Notes under the pieces: model-generated
Database searches by the model: none
Told to the model about the DNA's origin: nothing
The model's input: the letters and a program-made list of their open reading frames with translations, nothing else
In this document: positions 42,175 through 50,574 of the stretch, piece after piece
Layout of the letters: each line of letters begins with the position of its first letter
Position numbering within the stretch: position 1 is the stretch's first letter
Assembly: GCF_044582145.1 (NCBI RefSeq)
Contig: NZ_JBDODO010000001.1
DNA length: 64,000 bases
Source of the DNA: Guyparkeria sp016278265
GTDB lineage: Bacteria > Pseudomonadota > Gammaproteobacteria > Halothiobacillales > Halothiobacillaceae
Strand: one strand, 5' to 3'
Program-made: the position numbers and the translations under genes

Positions 42175-43593
42175 ATGACGACTGTTGCCAAGCGAAGCAT
42201 TCCCGGAACCCGCCCAGCGACAGCGGCGGGTACGCAGGACGGGCAGGCGCCCAAGCTGCAGGTCTTCACCGACCGCCACCTCGACAAGATCGAGCCGCTC
42301 AAGCGCCTGGGCGAGGAGGCGCTGTTCGAGATGAAGGTGGTCGCGAGCGTCCTGCCGTTTCGCGTCAACAATTACGTCATCGAGAACCTAATCGACTGGG
42401 ACCGTGCCCCTGACGACCCGATCTTCGCCCTGACCTTCCCGCAGCGCGACATGCTCGACCCCGAGATGTACGAGCAGATGGCCGAGCTGCATCGCCGCGA
42501 GGCGCCCAAGGAGGAGATCACCGCACTGGCCTGGAAGCTGCGGCACAAGCTCAACCCGCACCCGGCCGGCCAGATGGAGATGAACCTCCCCGAGGTCAAC
42601 GGCGAGACGGTCGAGGGCGTGCAGCACAAGTACCGCGAGACCGCGCTGTTCTTCCCCAGCCAGGGGCAGACCTGTCACAGCTACTGCACCTTCTGCTTCC
42701 GCTGGGCGCAGTTCGTCGGTGACAAGGATCTCAAGATCGCCTCCAAGGAGGCCGGCCAGCTGCTCGACTACCTGGCCGAGCGCCCCAACCTGACCGATCT
42801 GCTGATGACCGGCGGCGACCCGATGGTGATGAAGACCAAGCACCTGGCGCCGTATCTCGAGGGACTGCTCGATCCGCGCCTCGAACACGTGCAGACCGTG
42901 CGTATCGGCACCAAGGCGCTGTCGTTCTGGCCGTATCGCTTCGTCACCGACGCGGATGCCGACGAGTTGCTGGCGCTGTTCGAGCGGCTGGTCGAGTCCG
43001 GCAAGCATGTCGCGGTGATGGCGCACATCAACCATTACCAGGAGATGGAAAACCCCATCTTCCGCGAGGCGGTCAGGCGCATCCGGGCGACCGGCGCCGA
43101 GATCCGCACCCAGAGCCCGCTGATCAAGCATATCAACGATTCGGGCGAGGTCTGGGCGCGCATGTGGCGCGAGCAGGTGCGTCTGGGCATGATCCCGTAC
43201 TACATGTTCGTCGAGCGCGACACCGGGGCGAAGTACCGCTTCGAGGTGCCGCTGGCCGAGGCGCACCGCATCTACCGCGACGCGATGAAGCGGGTTTCGG
43301 GGCTCGCGCGCACCGCGCGCGGACCGTCCATGTCCGCCGGGCCGGGCAAGGTCGAGATTCAGGGCGTGGCCGATATCCAGGGCGAGAAGGTGTTCGTCCT
43401 GCGTTTCGTCCAGGGGCGCAACCCGGACTGGGTCCAGCGGCCGTTCTTCGCCAAGTACGACGAGGAGGCCACCTGGCTCAACGAACTGACGCCGGCCTTC
43501 GGCGAGAAGAAGTTTTTCTTCGAGGACGAGTACGAGGCCATGCAGGCCGAGAGTGGCCTGATGGTGATCGACGCCGCCGAAGTCGAGGCATAA
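42175..43593 (+). CDS. kamA: Radical SAM lysine 2,3-aminomutase family protein (KamA)
   Basis: The 472-residue protein has the radical-SAM cluster motif C167-x3-C171-x2-C174 (TCHSYCTFCFRW), the SAM-binding TGGDPM and a PLP Lys probably in GPGKVEIQG near residue 395. KamA isomerises L-lysine to L-beta-lysine with SAM, a [4Fe-4S] cluster and PLP. It is far longer than the EF-P-modifying EpmB. No beta-lysine acetyltransferase (ablB) or epmA is adjacent, so the product's fate is open; N-acetyl-beta-lysine as an osmolyte is one possibility. ATG 42175 follows GACGAGG. Confidence 0.85.
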   Translation: MTTVAKRSIPGTRPATAAGTQDGQAPKLQVFTDRHLDKIEPLKRLGEEALFEMKVVASVLPFRVNNYVIENLIDWDRAPDDPIFALTFPQRDMLDPEMYEQMAELHRREAPKEEITALAWKLRHKLNPHPAGQMEMNLPEVNGETVEGVQHKYRETALFFPSQGQTCHSYCTFCFRWAQFVGDKDLKIASKEAGQLLDYLAERPNLTDLLMTGGDPMVMKTKHLAPYLEGLLDPRLEHVQTVRIGTKALSFWPYRFVTDADADELLALFERLVESGKHVAVMAHINHYQEMENPIFREAVRRIRATGAEIRTQSPLIKHINDSGEVWARMWREQVRLGMIPYYMFVERDTGAKYRFEVPLAEAHRIYRDAMKRVSGLARTARGPSMSAGPGKVEIQGVADIQGEKVFVLRFVQGRNPDWVQRPFFAKYDEEATWLNELTPAFGEKKFFFEDEYEAMQAESGLMVIDAAEVEA

Positions 43594-43621
43594 GCCCTTG
43601 GGTCGAGGCATAAGCCCTTGG
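43582..43621. repeat. Perfect 20-bp tandem duplication across the kamA stop codon
   Basis: The unit GTCGAGGCATAAGCCCTTGG occurs twice in a row (43582-43601 and 43602-43621). The first copy encodes the last residues of KamA and its TAA; the second repeats them outside the gene. Because translation ends in the first copy the protein is unchanged. Confidence 0.97.
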
Positions 43622-43639
43622 GAAGTCTGCGGATCTCCC

Positions 43640-43668
43640 TTGACGAACGGGGCGCGGGTCGCTAAGAT
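43640..43668 (+). promoter_or_regulatory. Sigma-70 promoter of rplU-rpmA
   Basis: TTGACG (43640-43645) and TAAGAT (43663-43668) are separated by the ideal 17 bases. The leader would be about 75 bases long and contains the hairpin at 43690-43718. Confidence 0.75.
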
Positions 43669-43689
43669 TGCGCGCCTTCAGATAACGCC

Positions 43690-43718
43690 GGCCGGCGGCC
43701 GTAATTGAGTCGCCGGCC
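43690..43718 (+). promoter_or_regulatory. GC-rich hairpin in the rplU leader
   Basis: GGCCGGCG (43690-43697) pairs with CGCCGGCC (43711-43718) around a 13-base loop, between the promoter and the L21 start. It may be a site for r-protein feedback, but this is speculative. The start codon that follows lacks a strong Shine-Dalgarno. Confidence 0.35.
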
Positions 43719-43749
43719 CCCTTACGCATAAACATTCGGGTTTTACAGC

Positions 43750-44061
43750 ATGTACGCAGTGGTCGTTACCGGCGGTAAGCAGTACCGCGTCGAGCAAGGC
43801 ACCAAGGTGCGCGTCGAGAAGCTCTCTGGCGAAGCCGGCAGCACCGTGACGCTGGATCAGGTTTTGATGGTTGGCGACGGCTCTGACATCAAGGTGGGCA
43901 CGCCCAACGTCGATGGCGCGAGCGTCACCGCCGAAATCGTCGGCCAGGGCCGCGGCAAGAAGGTCGAGATCATCAAGTTTCGCCGCCGCAAGCACCACAT
44001 GAAGCGTCAGGGCCACCGCCAGGCCTACACTGAACTCAAGATCACCGGCATCAGCGCCTAA
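43750..44061 (+). CDS. rplU: 50S ribosomal protein L21
   Basis: The 103-residue L21 has the conserved start MYAVVVTGGKQYRVEQGTKV and the C-terminal signature KKVEIIKFRRRKHHMKRQGHRQAYTELKITGI. It binds 23S rRNA in the large subunit. It is first in an rplU-rpmA operon, the standard bacterial order, followed by obgE. Confidence 0.98.
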   Translation: MYAVVVTGGKQYRVEQGTKVRVEKLSGEAGSTVTLDQVLMVGDGSDIKVGTPNVDGASVTAEIVGQGRGKKVEIIKFRRRKHHMKRQGHRQAYTELKITGISA

Positions 44062-44094
44062 GCGCCCGGTGACCCAGACTAGGAGACTTGAACC

Positions 44095-44352
44095 ATGGCA
44101 CATAAGAAAGCAGCAGGCTCTACCCGGAACGGGCGCGACAGTGAAAGCAAGCGCCTCGGCGTGAAGCGTTTCGGCGGTGAAGCCGTCTCTGCCGGCAGCA
44201 TCATCGTTCGTCAGCGTGGCACCAAGTTCCACGCCGGTTCCAACATGGGCGTAGGGCGTGACTACACGCTGTTCGCACTGACCGACGGCAAGGTGAAATT
44301 CGAGGTCAAGGGCCCGAAAAGCCGCCGTTTCGTCAGCATCGAGTCGGCCTGA
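44095..44352 (+). CDS. rpmA: 50S ribosomal protein L27
   Basis: The 85-residue L27 has the typical N terminus MAHKKAAGSTRNGRDSESKR, whose tail reaches the peptidyl transferase centre, and GGEAVSAGSIIVRQRGTKFH. There is no Firmicutes-type cleaved leader. AGGAGA precedes the ATG, 33 bases after rplU. Confidence 0.98.
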   Translation: MAHKKAAGSTRNGRDSESKRLGVKRFGGEAVSAGSIIVRQRGTKFHAGSNMGVGRDYTLFALTDGKVKFEVKGPKSRRFVSIESA

Positions 44353-44405
44353 ACCGGCGCGATGTAAGTTGGCGGTCAGCCCGGCTGACCGGTGACCGTC
44401 GTCTG

Positions 44406-44430
44406 AGCCCCGCCCGCGAGCGGGGCTTTC
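44406..44430 (+). terminator. Likely terminator after rpmA
   Basis: AGCCCCGC (44406-44413) pairs with GCGGGGCT (44420-44427) and is followed by TTCGTGTTTG. The T run is broken, so some read-through into obgE is plausible. Confidence 0.55.
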
Positions 44431-44542
44431 GTGTTTGTGGCCTGTTCAGGGCAACGCCGAATGCGGGCAAATCCGTAAGCCAGGGATGCCGTCGAATCAT
44501 GCAGAATTGCCCTAACGGGCGTGAAATTGCGGGGATCGTGTC

Positions 44543-45616
44543 GTGAAATTTGTCGATGAAGCGACCATCAAGGTCAAGGCCGGTGATGGCGGCAATGGCG
44601 TGGTGGGCTTTCGCCGCGAGAAGTACGTGCCCTTCGGTGGGCCGAACGGCGGCGATGGCGGTGACGGTGGGTCGGTGTACCTGGTCGGTGACGTCAATCT
44701 CAACACCCTGGCCGACTTCCGTTTCCAGCGCCACTACGAGGCCGAGCGGGGCAAGAACGGCGCGGGCCGCAACATGACCGGCCGGAAGGGCAGCGACCTG
44801 TACGTCCACGTGCCGCTCGGCACGGTGGTCCACGACGAGGACACTGGCGAGGTGATCGGCGAAGTGGTCGAGGCCGATGCCGAGCTGTTAGTGGCCAAGG
44901 GGGGGTGGCACGGCTTGGGCAACACCCGGTTCAAGAGCTCGATCAACCGTGCCCCGCGGCAGAAGACCGACGGGACGCCCGGCGACGAGCGCCGGCTGCG
45001 TCTGGAGCTTAAGGTGCTGGCCGATGTCGGTCTGCTTGGCCAGCCCAACGCCGGTAAGTCGACCCTGATCCGAGCCATCTCGCACGCCCGGCCGAAGGTC
45101 GCCAACTACCCGTTTACCACCCTGTATCCCAACCTGGGGGTGGTCGCGCCCCAGCCGCATCGCAGCTTCGTGGTCGCCGACATTCCCGGCTTGATCGAGG
45201 GCGCGGCCGAGGGCGCGGGACTGGGCATCCGGTTCCTCAAGCACCTGGCGCGCACCAACCTGCTGCTGCACGTCGTCGACGTCGCCCCCTACGACGAGGT
45301 CGATCCGGTCGAGAGCGTCGCGGCGATCGAGGCGGAGCTGGAGAAGTACGACGAGTCGCTTGCCGAGCGGCCGCGCTGGCTGGTGCTCAACAAGATCGAC
45401 GTCTGGACGGACGAGGAGCGCGAGGCCAATATCGAGGCCCTGAAACAGCGCTTCGCGACCGAGATCGGACTGACCGGGCCGGTGTTCGCGATCAGTGCCC
45501 TGGAGAAGACCGGCACGCAGCCGCTGGTCTGGGCGATCCTCGAATACCTCGAGGCCGAGTGGGCCCGTGAGCGCGAGGCGACGACCGAGCGCCCGGGATC
45601 GTCGACGGAGGACTGA
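44543..45616 (+). CDS. obgE: GTPase ObgE/CgtA
   Basis: The 357-residue GTPase acts in 50S maturation and stress control. Its Gly-rich Obg fold (residues 1-158; VKAGDGGNGVVGFRREKYVP, GGPNGGDGGDGGSV) is followed by the G domain with G1 GQPNAGKST, G3 DIPGLIEGA, G4 NKID and G5 SAL. The start is GTG at 44543, the only one that preserves the conserved MKFVDEA N terminus. The C-terminal tail is short and acidic. Confidence 0.96.
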   Translation: MKFVDEATIKVKAGDGGNGVVGFRREKYVPFGGPNGGDGGDGGSVYLVGDVNLNTLADFRFQRHYEAERGKNGAGRNMTGRKGSDLYVHVPLGTVVHDEDTGEVIGEVVEADAELLVAKGGWHGLGNTRFKSSINRAPRQKTDGTPGDERRLRLELKVLADVGLLGQPNAGKSTLIRAISHARPKVANYPFTTLYPNLGVVAPQPHRSFVVADIPGLIEGAAEGAGLGIRFLKHLARTNLLLHVVDVAPYDEVDPVESVAAIEAELEKYDESLAERPRWLVLNKIDVWTDEEREANIEALKQRFATEIGLTGPVFAISALEKTGTQPLVWAILEYLEAEWAREREATTERPGSSTED

Positions 45617-45618
45617 GG

Positions 45619-46737
45619 ATGCGCGACGAGGTCAGGGGCTATCAGCGCTGGGTGGTGAAGATCGGCTCGGCGATGGTCACCGGGGACGGGCGCGGCCTAG
45701 ACCGGGAGGCCATCGCCGCCTGGGCGCGCCAGCTGGCCGAACTCCGTCGCGAAGGGCGCGAGATCCTCATCGTCACCTCCGGGGCGGTCGCCGAGGGCAT
45801 GGCGCGCCTGGGGTGGGAGGAGCGTCCCGAGTCTCTTCCCAAGCTGCAGGCGGCCGCCGCCGTCGGCCAGATGGGACTGGTCGAGGCGTACGCCGAGGGG
45901 CTGGCCCGGTTCGACACCCATTCGGCGCAGATCCTCCTCACCCACGATGACCTGGTCGACCGCGAGCGCTACCTCAATGCCCGCAGCACGCTGCGCACGC
46001 TGCTGGATCTGGGCGTGGTGCCGGTGGTCAACGAGAACGACACGGTCGCCACCGACGAGATCCGCTTCGGCGACAACGACACGCTCGCCGCGCTGGTCGC
46101 CAACCTGGTCGAGGCGGACATGCTGGTGATACTCACCGACCAGCCGGGGCTGTTCGAGGCCGACCCGCGCAAGCAGCCCGATGCCCACCTGCTGACCGAG
46201 GTGACGGCCGGTGACCCGGCACTCGAGTCCATGGCGTCACCGGAGGGAGGTCGCCTTGGTCGCGGTGGCATGTACACCAAGGTGCTGGCCGCCAAGCGCG
46301 CCGCCCGTTCCGGCGCGGCGACGATCGTCGCGGCGGGCAGCGAGGCGGACGTGCTCTGCCGGCTGGCCGCCGGCGAGCCGCTGGGGACGCATTTTCGCCC
46401 CGCCACCAACCGGCTGGCGGCGCGCAAGCAGTGGCTGGCGGGACAGTTGCGGGTGCGGGGCCAGTTGCGGGTCGATGCCGGTGCCGCCCGGGCGGTGGCC
46501 GAGCAGGGGCGTTCGCTGCTGCCGGTCGGCGTGACGGCCGTTTCGGGGCAATTCGCCCGCGGTGAGCTGGTCTCGATCGTCGACGCCGACGGCCACGAAT
46601 TCGCGCGCGGGCTGGTTAACTACCCGAGCAGCGACGCCGCCCGGCTGGTCCAGTGTTCGAGCCAGGCGATCGCCGAGGCGATCGGTTACCGCGAGGAAAA
46701 CGAACTGGTGCACCGGGACAACCTGGTGCTCCTTTGA
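45619..46737 (+). CDS. proB: Glutamate 5-kinase ProB
   Basis: ProB catalyses the first step of proline synthesis. The 372-residue protein has an amino-acid kinase domain (VVKIGSAMVTGDGRGLD, IVTSGAVAEGMARLG, VVNENDTVATDEIRFGDNDTLAA, GRGGMYTKVLAAKRA) and a C-terminal PUA domain (about 280-365, GRSLLPVGVTAVSGQFARGELVSI). It starts 2 bases after the obgE stop, so the two genes are cotranscribed, as in other gammaproteobacteria. Confidence 0.96.
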   Translation: MRDEVRGYQRWVVKIGSAMVTGDGRGLDREAIAAWARQLAELRREGREILIVTSGAVAEGMARLGWEERPESLPKLQAAAAVGQMGLVEAYAEGLARFDTHSAQILLTHDDLVDRERYLNARSTLRTLLDLGVVPVVNENDTVATDEIRFGDNDTLAALVANLVEADMLVILTDQPGLFEADPRKQPDAHLLTEVTAGDPALESMASPEGGRLGRGGMYTKVLAAKRAARSGAATIVAAGSEADVLCRLAAGEPLGTHFRPATNRLAARKQWLAGQLRVRGQLRVDAGAARAVAEQGRSLLPVGVTAVSGQFARGELVSIVDADGHEFARGLVNYPSSDAARLVQCSSQAIAEAIGYREENELVHRDNLVLL

Positions 46738-46758
46738 GGTCACCGCGGCGACCGACGG

Positions 46759-47922
46759 TCAGCTCCTGAGGCGTCGCGCTTCGGCGTCCAGTTCGTCGAG
46801 CAGGCGCTCGTAGATCGCGGACAGGACTTTTAGCTCCTCGACGGCGACATGCTCATCGATCTGATGGATGGTGGCGTTGAGCGGGCCGAGCTCAATCACC
46901 TGGGCGCCGGTGGGCGCAATGAAGCGCCCGTCCGAGGTCCCGCCCGCGGTTGACGGCGTCGGTGCCGTTCCCAGCACGCCTTCCACGGCCCGCTCGACCG
47001 CGCCCACCATCGGCCCGTCGTCCCGGGTGAGAAACGGCACGCCCGACAGATGCCAGTCGAGGCGATAGGCCAGGCCGTGGCGCTTGAGCAGTTCCTCCAC
47101 CCGCGCCTGGATTGCCTCGACCGAGGTCTCCGTATTGAAGCGCAGGTTGAACTGGACGCTCATCTCGCCGGGGATGACGTTGTTCGCCCCGGTGCCCGCC
47201 TGGATGTTCGCGATCTGCAGCGTCGAGGGCGGGAAGTGGGCATTGCCCTGGTCCCACTCGATCTCGACCAGCTCGGTCAGGAAGGGCGCGGCGCGATGCA
47301 CCGGATTGTCGGCCAGGTGCGGGTAGGCGACGTGACCCTGGCGGCCCTCGATCACGAGGTTGCCGGTGATCGACCCGCGCCGCCCGATCTTGAACTCGTC
47401 GCCCAGCCGGTTGCGGCTCGATGGTTCGCCCACCAGGCACCAGTCGATCGATATCCCCTTCTCGCGCAGCCACTGCATCACGCGCTTGGTGCCGTGCTGA
47501 GCGGGGCCCTCCTCGTCGCTGGTGATCAGGTAGCCCAGCCGGAAGGCGGGGTTGGGTTGCCGGGCGAGGAAGCGCTCGGTGGCGGTAACAAACGCCGCCA
47601 CCGAGCCCTTCATGTCCGCCGCGCCGCGGCCGTAGAGGCGACCGCCGTGGATCTCGGCGCCGAACGGCGGGTAGGTCCAGCGCGAGGCATCACCGGTCGG
47701 CACGACGTCGGTATGCCCGGCGAACACGAACAAAGGATACTGGTCGCCCCGGCCCCCATGTACCGCCCAGAGGTTGTCGACCTCCTCGAAGCGCAGGGAT
47801 TCGATCGCAAAGCCCAGAGGGGCGATCCGTCCGGCGATCAGCGCCTGGCAGCCCTGGTCGTCCGGTGTGACCGAGGGTCGACGGATCAACTCGCGGGCGA
47901 GATCGATGGTTGCCTCACTCAT
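46759..47922 (-). CDS. dapE: Succinyl-diaminopimelate desuccinylase DapE
   Basis: DapE is a di-zinc hydrolase late in DAP/lysine synthesis. From ATG 47922 it is 387 residues. Metal and catalytic motifs are FAGHTDVVPTGD, RGAADMKGSVAAF, TSDEEGPAQHGT and, near the end, GPLNATIHQIDEHV. The upstream in-frame start at 47940 is possible, but AGGAGA sits correctly for 47922, which also forms the ATGA overlap with yffB. It belongs to the same pathway as dapD and dapC found later in the window. Confidence 0.95.
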   Translation of the reverse strand: MSEATIDLARELIRRPSVTPDDQGCQALIAGRIAPLGFAIESLRFEEVDNLWAVHGGRGDQYPLFVFAGHTDVVPTGDASRWTYPPFGAEIHGGRLYGRGAADMKGSVAAFVTATERFLARQPNPAFRLGYLITSDEEGPAQHGTKRVMQWLREKGISIDWCLVGEPSSRNRLGDEFKIGRRGSITGNLVIEGRQGHVAYPHLADNPVHRAAPFLTELVEIEWDQGNAHFPPSTLQIANIQAGTGANNVIPGEMSVQFNLRFNTETSVEAIQARVEELLKRHGLAYRLDWHLSGVPFLTRDDGPMVGAVERAVEGVLGTAPTPSTAGGTSDGRFIAPTGAQVIELGPLNATIHQIDEHVAVEELKVLSAIYERLLDELDAEARRLRS

Positions 47923-48263
47923 ACCAAGGTCTCCTGCCACTCGTCGGCATTAAAGCCGATCAGGGTGTTGCCATCACTTTCCACCACGGGGCGCTTGATC
48001 AGGCTGGGGTTGGCGAGCGCCACCTCGCAGGCGCGCGCCGCGTCCATCGTCTCGCGCTTGTCGGCCGGCAGGCGTCGCCAGCTCGTACCGCGGCGGTTGA
48101 TCACCGTCTCCCAGCCGAATCGCTCCAGCCAGTCGTCCAGCTGGGCCTTCGGTACGCCTGCCTTCTTGAAGTCGTGAAAGTGATACCCCAGCCCCTGTTC
48201 GGCCAGCCAGGCCCGGGCCTTCTTGACGGTGTCGCAGTTGGGGATGCCGTAGACGGTAATCAT
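47919..48263 (-). CDS. yffB: ArsC/Spx-fold reductase-like protein YffB
   Basis: The 114-residue protein has the ArsC-family start MITVYGIPNCDTVKKARAWL with a single active-site-type Cys (C10), and FKKAGVPKAQLDDWLERFGWETVINRRGTSWR, as in YffB. Family members bind glutathione-like thiols; arsenate reduction is not established for them. The frame is open far upstream, but homology starts at ATG 48263. yffB-dapE adjacency is conserved with E. coli. Confidence 0.88.
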   Translation of the reverse strand: MITVYGIPNCDTVKKARAWLAEQGLGYHFHDFKKAGVPKAQLDDWLERFGWETVINRRGTSWRRLPADKRETMDAARACEVALANPSLIKRPVVESDGNTLIGFNADEWQETLV

Positions 48264-48296
48264 CGATAGTCCTAACAAGTGAAAATAGTTGTTCCG

Positions 48297-48321
48297 GATA
48301 GGAAAAATTGATTTTCCTATC
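48297..48321. promoter_or_regulatory. Palindromic operator candidate between yffB and a cytochrome gene
   Basis: GATAGGAAAA (48297-48306) and its exact reverse complement TTTTCCTATC (48312-48321) flank ATTGA. It sits in an AT-rich stretch between divergent genes, 34 bases from the yffB ATG and 90 from the cytochrome ATG. Symmetry and context suggest a dimeric regulator site; the regulator is unknown. Confidence 0.5.
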
Positions 48322-48411
48322 ACCGCCGGCGTCCTACACTCAAACTGGATGCGGCCGTGAAGTTGAGTGGCCCGCGCGACCGAATTGCAGCAGAAAAGGA
48401 GTGGTAATGCT

Positions 48412-48738
48412 ATGCGAACCAGGAAGATGACGATGCACGCAAACCCGACTCGAATGCTGGGCCTTCTCGCCGGCCTGATGCTTGCCGCACCGGTGGCCGC
48501 CGAGCCCGATATCGCTTGGGGCGGTGAGCTCTTTGCCGACAATTGCGCCGAGTGCCACATGGTTCCGCACAACGACGAGTGGTTCAAGGCGCGCGCGGAC
48601 GCCGGCAACATGGGCAGCTACGACAGCCTGCGCACCCAGGTTCAGGGCTGCGCCAACAACTTCGGCCTGCCGTGGTTCGACGAAGAGGTCGAGGCAGTCA
48701 CCGCTTGGATGAACCAGGAATACTACGACTTTGAGTGA
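48412..48738 (+). CDS. Small exported c-type cytochrome-like protein
   Basis: The 108-residue protein has a basic start, a signal helix (MLGLLAGLMLAAPVAA) and one heme motif CAECH at 45-49. The rest (NNFGLPWFDEEVEAVTAWMN) forms the C-terminal helix usual in class I cytochromes. A further Cys lies in VQGCANN and no obvious GPNLxG or Met-ligand motif is present, so the sixth ligand is unclear. AAAAGGAG precedes ATG 48412. It is monocistronic and lies behind the palindrome at 48297-48321. I do not recognise a specific family. Confidence 0.75.
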   Translation: MRTRKMTMHANPTRMLGLLAGLMLAAPVAAEPDIAWGGELFADNCAECHMVPHNDEWFKARADAGNMGSYDSLRTQVQGCANNFGLPWFDEEVEAVTAWMNQEYYDFE

Positions 48739-48763
48739 CGCGACCCGCGTTGCCGGGGCGTGA

Positions 48764-49600
48764 TCAGTCGATGAACCGCATCGACAGGTCGATGGCCTTG
48801 ATGTGCTTGGTCAGCGCGCCAATGGAAATGTAGTCGACCCCGGTTTCGGCCACGTCGCGCACGGTCTCGAGCGAGACGTTGCCGGAGGATTCCAGCTTGG
48901 CCCGGCCGGCGGTGACTCGGACGGCCTCGCGCAGCTGGTCCAGGGCAAAGTTGTCCAGCAGCACCCGCTTGACCCCGGCGCCCAGCGCCTCGTCCAACTG
49001 CTCGAGGTTTTCCACCTCGACTTCCAGCGGCAGGTCGCGCGCTACCACTCCGGCGGCGCGCACGGCCTCCGTTATCGATCCCGCCGCCCGGATGTGGTTC
49101 TCCTTGATCATCACCATGTCGTACAGACCCATGCGATGGTTCGCGCCGCCGCCATCGGTCACGGCCTTTTTCTGCGCGTAACGCAGACCGGGCAAGGTCT
49201 TGCGAGTGTCCAGGATCTGCGCGTCGGTGCCCTCGACGGCCTCGACGAATCGGCGGGTGACAGTGGCCGTTGCGCTGAGCGTCTGCAGGAAGTTCAGCGC
49301 AACCCGTTCGGCCGTGAGCAGGGCGCGCGCCGGGCCGCTGAGCAGGCAGAGGGCTTGTTCCGGGGACAGGGGGTCGCCGTCGGCGGCCACCCAGTCGATC
49401 CGAACGGCCGGCGAGACGCGCCGGAAGGCCGCATCCGCCCAGTCGAGCCCGGAGAGAATGGCGGGCTCGCGGCTGATGATGCGGGCATGCGCGGTCTCGT
49501 CTGCCGGGATCAGCTGCGCGGAGACGTCGCCGCTGCCGATGTCTTCGGACAGCGCACGAGCCACGTCCAGGGCGACGATGTCAGGGTCGGCTTTGCTCAT
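48764..49600 (-). CDS. nadC: Nicotinate-nucleotide pyrophosphorylase NadC
   Basis: NadC converts quinolinate and PRPP to nicotinate mononucleotide in NAD synthesis. The 278-residue protein has the N-terminal segment LSEDIGSGDVSAQLIPAD, the active-site blocks ALNFLQTLSATATVTRRFVE, ILDTRKTLPGLRYAQKKAV and GGGANHRMGLYDMVMIKENH, and the C-terminal ESSGNVSLETVRDVAETGVDY. Length and motifs are standard. Confidence 0.96.
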   Translation of the reverse strand: MSKADPDIVALDVARALSEDIGSGDVSAQLIPADETAHARIISREPAILSGLDWADAAFRRVSPAVRIDWVAADGDPLSPEQALCLLSGPARALLTAERVALNFLQTLSATATVTRRFVEAVEGTDAQILDTRKTLPGLRYAQKKAVTDGGGANHRMGLYDMVMIKENHIRAAGSITEAVRAAGVVARDLPLEVEVENLEQLDEALGAGVKRVLLDNFALDQLREAVRVTAGRAKLESSGNVSLETVRDVAETGVDYISIGALTKHIKAIDLSMRFID

Positions 49601-49735
49601 TAAGGCACCGTGTGTCGGGTAGTCGAGGACGGGAGTCTAGCAATTTACCGGTGGCGAATTGGGCTGCTGTCCGCTACGCCCACGATGGATCGGCATGTCG
49701 TGGACCCTGTTATCGCTTCCCGTCACGTTGTCATC

Positions 49736-49753
49736 TTGTCATGCTGCTGTCAT
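49736..49753 (+). promoter_or_regulatory. Pho box upstream of phoB
   Basis: TTGTCAT-GCTG-CTGTCAT gives two direct 7-mers with an 11-base period, as in PhoB sites (CTGTCAT-N4-CTGTCAT). Another TGTCAT begins at 49729, out of register. It lies about 105 bases before phoB, implying autoregulation under phosphate starvation. Confidence 0.65.
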
Positions 49754-49855
49754 CGCGGCGGCGTTTAATGCCGGCAGAAGTCGGGGTTCCACTCGGTTCC
49801 CCGGCGCCCTCTCACACCGACTGTTGCGAGGACCGGCTCTGGCCGGGATGACCGA

Positions 49856-50542
49856 ATGCAAAAGACGATACTGATTGTCGAGGACGAAAAGCCCATTCGC
49901 GAGATGGTGGCCTTTGCCCTGGGGCGGGCCGGCTACGATCTGGTCGAGGCGGCCGATGTACAGGAGGCCTTCGAGCGGCTGGCGGAAAAGCAGCCCGACC
50001 TGATCTTGCTCGACTGGATGCTGCCGGGCGCCAGCGGCATCGAGTTTGCCCGCCGCATCAAGCGCGACGAGCTCACCAAGGATGTGCCGATCGTCATGCT
50101 CACCGCGCGCGGCGAGGAAGAGGACAAGGTCAGCGGACTGGAGGCTGGGGCCGACGACTACGTGACCAAGCCGTTTTCGCCGCGCGAACTGATGGCCCGG
50201 ATCAAGGCCGTGTTGCGCCGCGTGTCCCCGGAGACCGAGAGTCCCGTGCTCGACGTCGCCGGGCTGAAACTCGACCAGGAGAGCTACCGGGTGACGGCGG
50301 CCGACGAGTCGGTCGACATCGGGCCGACCGAGTTTCGCTTGCTCGCCTTTTTCATGAAACACCCGGACCGGGTATTCACCCGCACGCAATTGCTGGATCG
50401 CGTTTGGGGGCAGAACGCCTACGTCGAGGAGCGGACGGTCGACGTGCACATCCTGCGCCTGCGCAAGGTGCTGGCACCCAGTGGTTATGATGGCTTGATC
50501 CAGACCGTGCGTGGCGTGGGTTACCGTCTATCGGCGCAGTGA
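49856..50542 (+). CDS. phoB: Phosphate regulon response regulator PhoB
   Basis: The 228-residue OmpR-type regulator has a receiver domain (ILIVEDEKPIREMVAFALGRAGY; phosphorylated Asp in LILLDWMLPG; YVTKPFSPREL) and a winged-helix DNA-binding domain (GPTEFRLLAFFMKHPDRVFTR, then VDVHILRLRKVL). The sequence follows PhoB closely. No strong Shine-Dalgarno is visible. It is followed directly by phoR. Confidence 0.94.
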   Translation: MQKTILIVEDEKPIREMVAFALGRAGYDLVEAADVQEAFERLAEKQPDLILLDWMLPGASGIEFARRIKRDELTKDVPIVMLTARGEEEDKVSGLEAGADDYVTKPFSPRELMARIKAVLRRVSPETESPVLDVAGLKLDQESYRVTAADESVDIGPTEFRLLAFFMKHPDRVFTRTQLLDRVWGQNAYVEERTVDVHILRLRKVLAPSGYDGLIQTVRGVGYRLSAQ

Positions 50543-50574
50543 GGACGCGCGCGTTTACTACAGACGAGGTGTCG

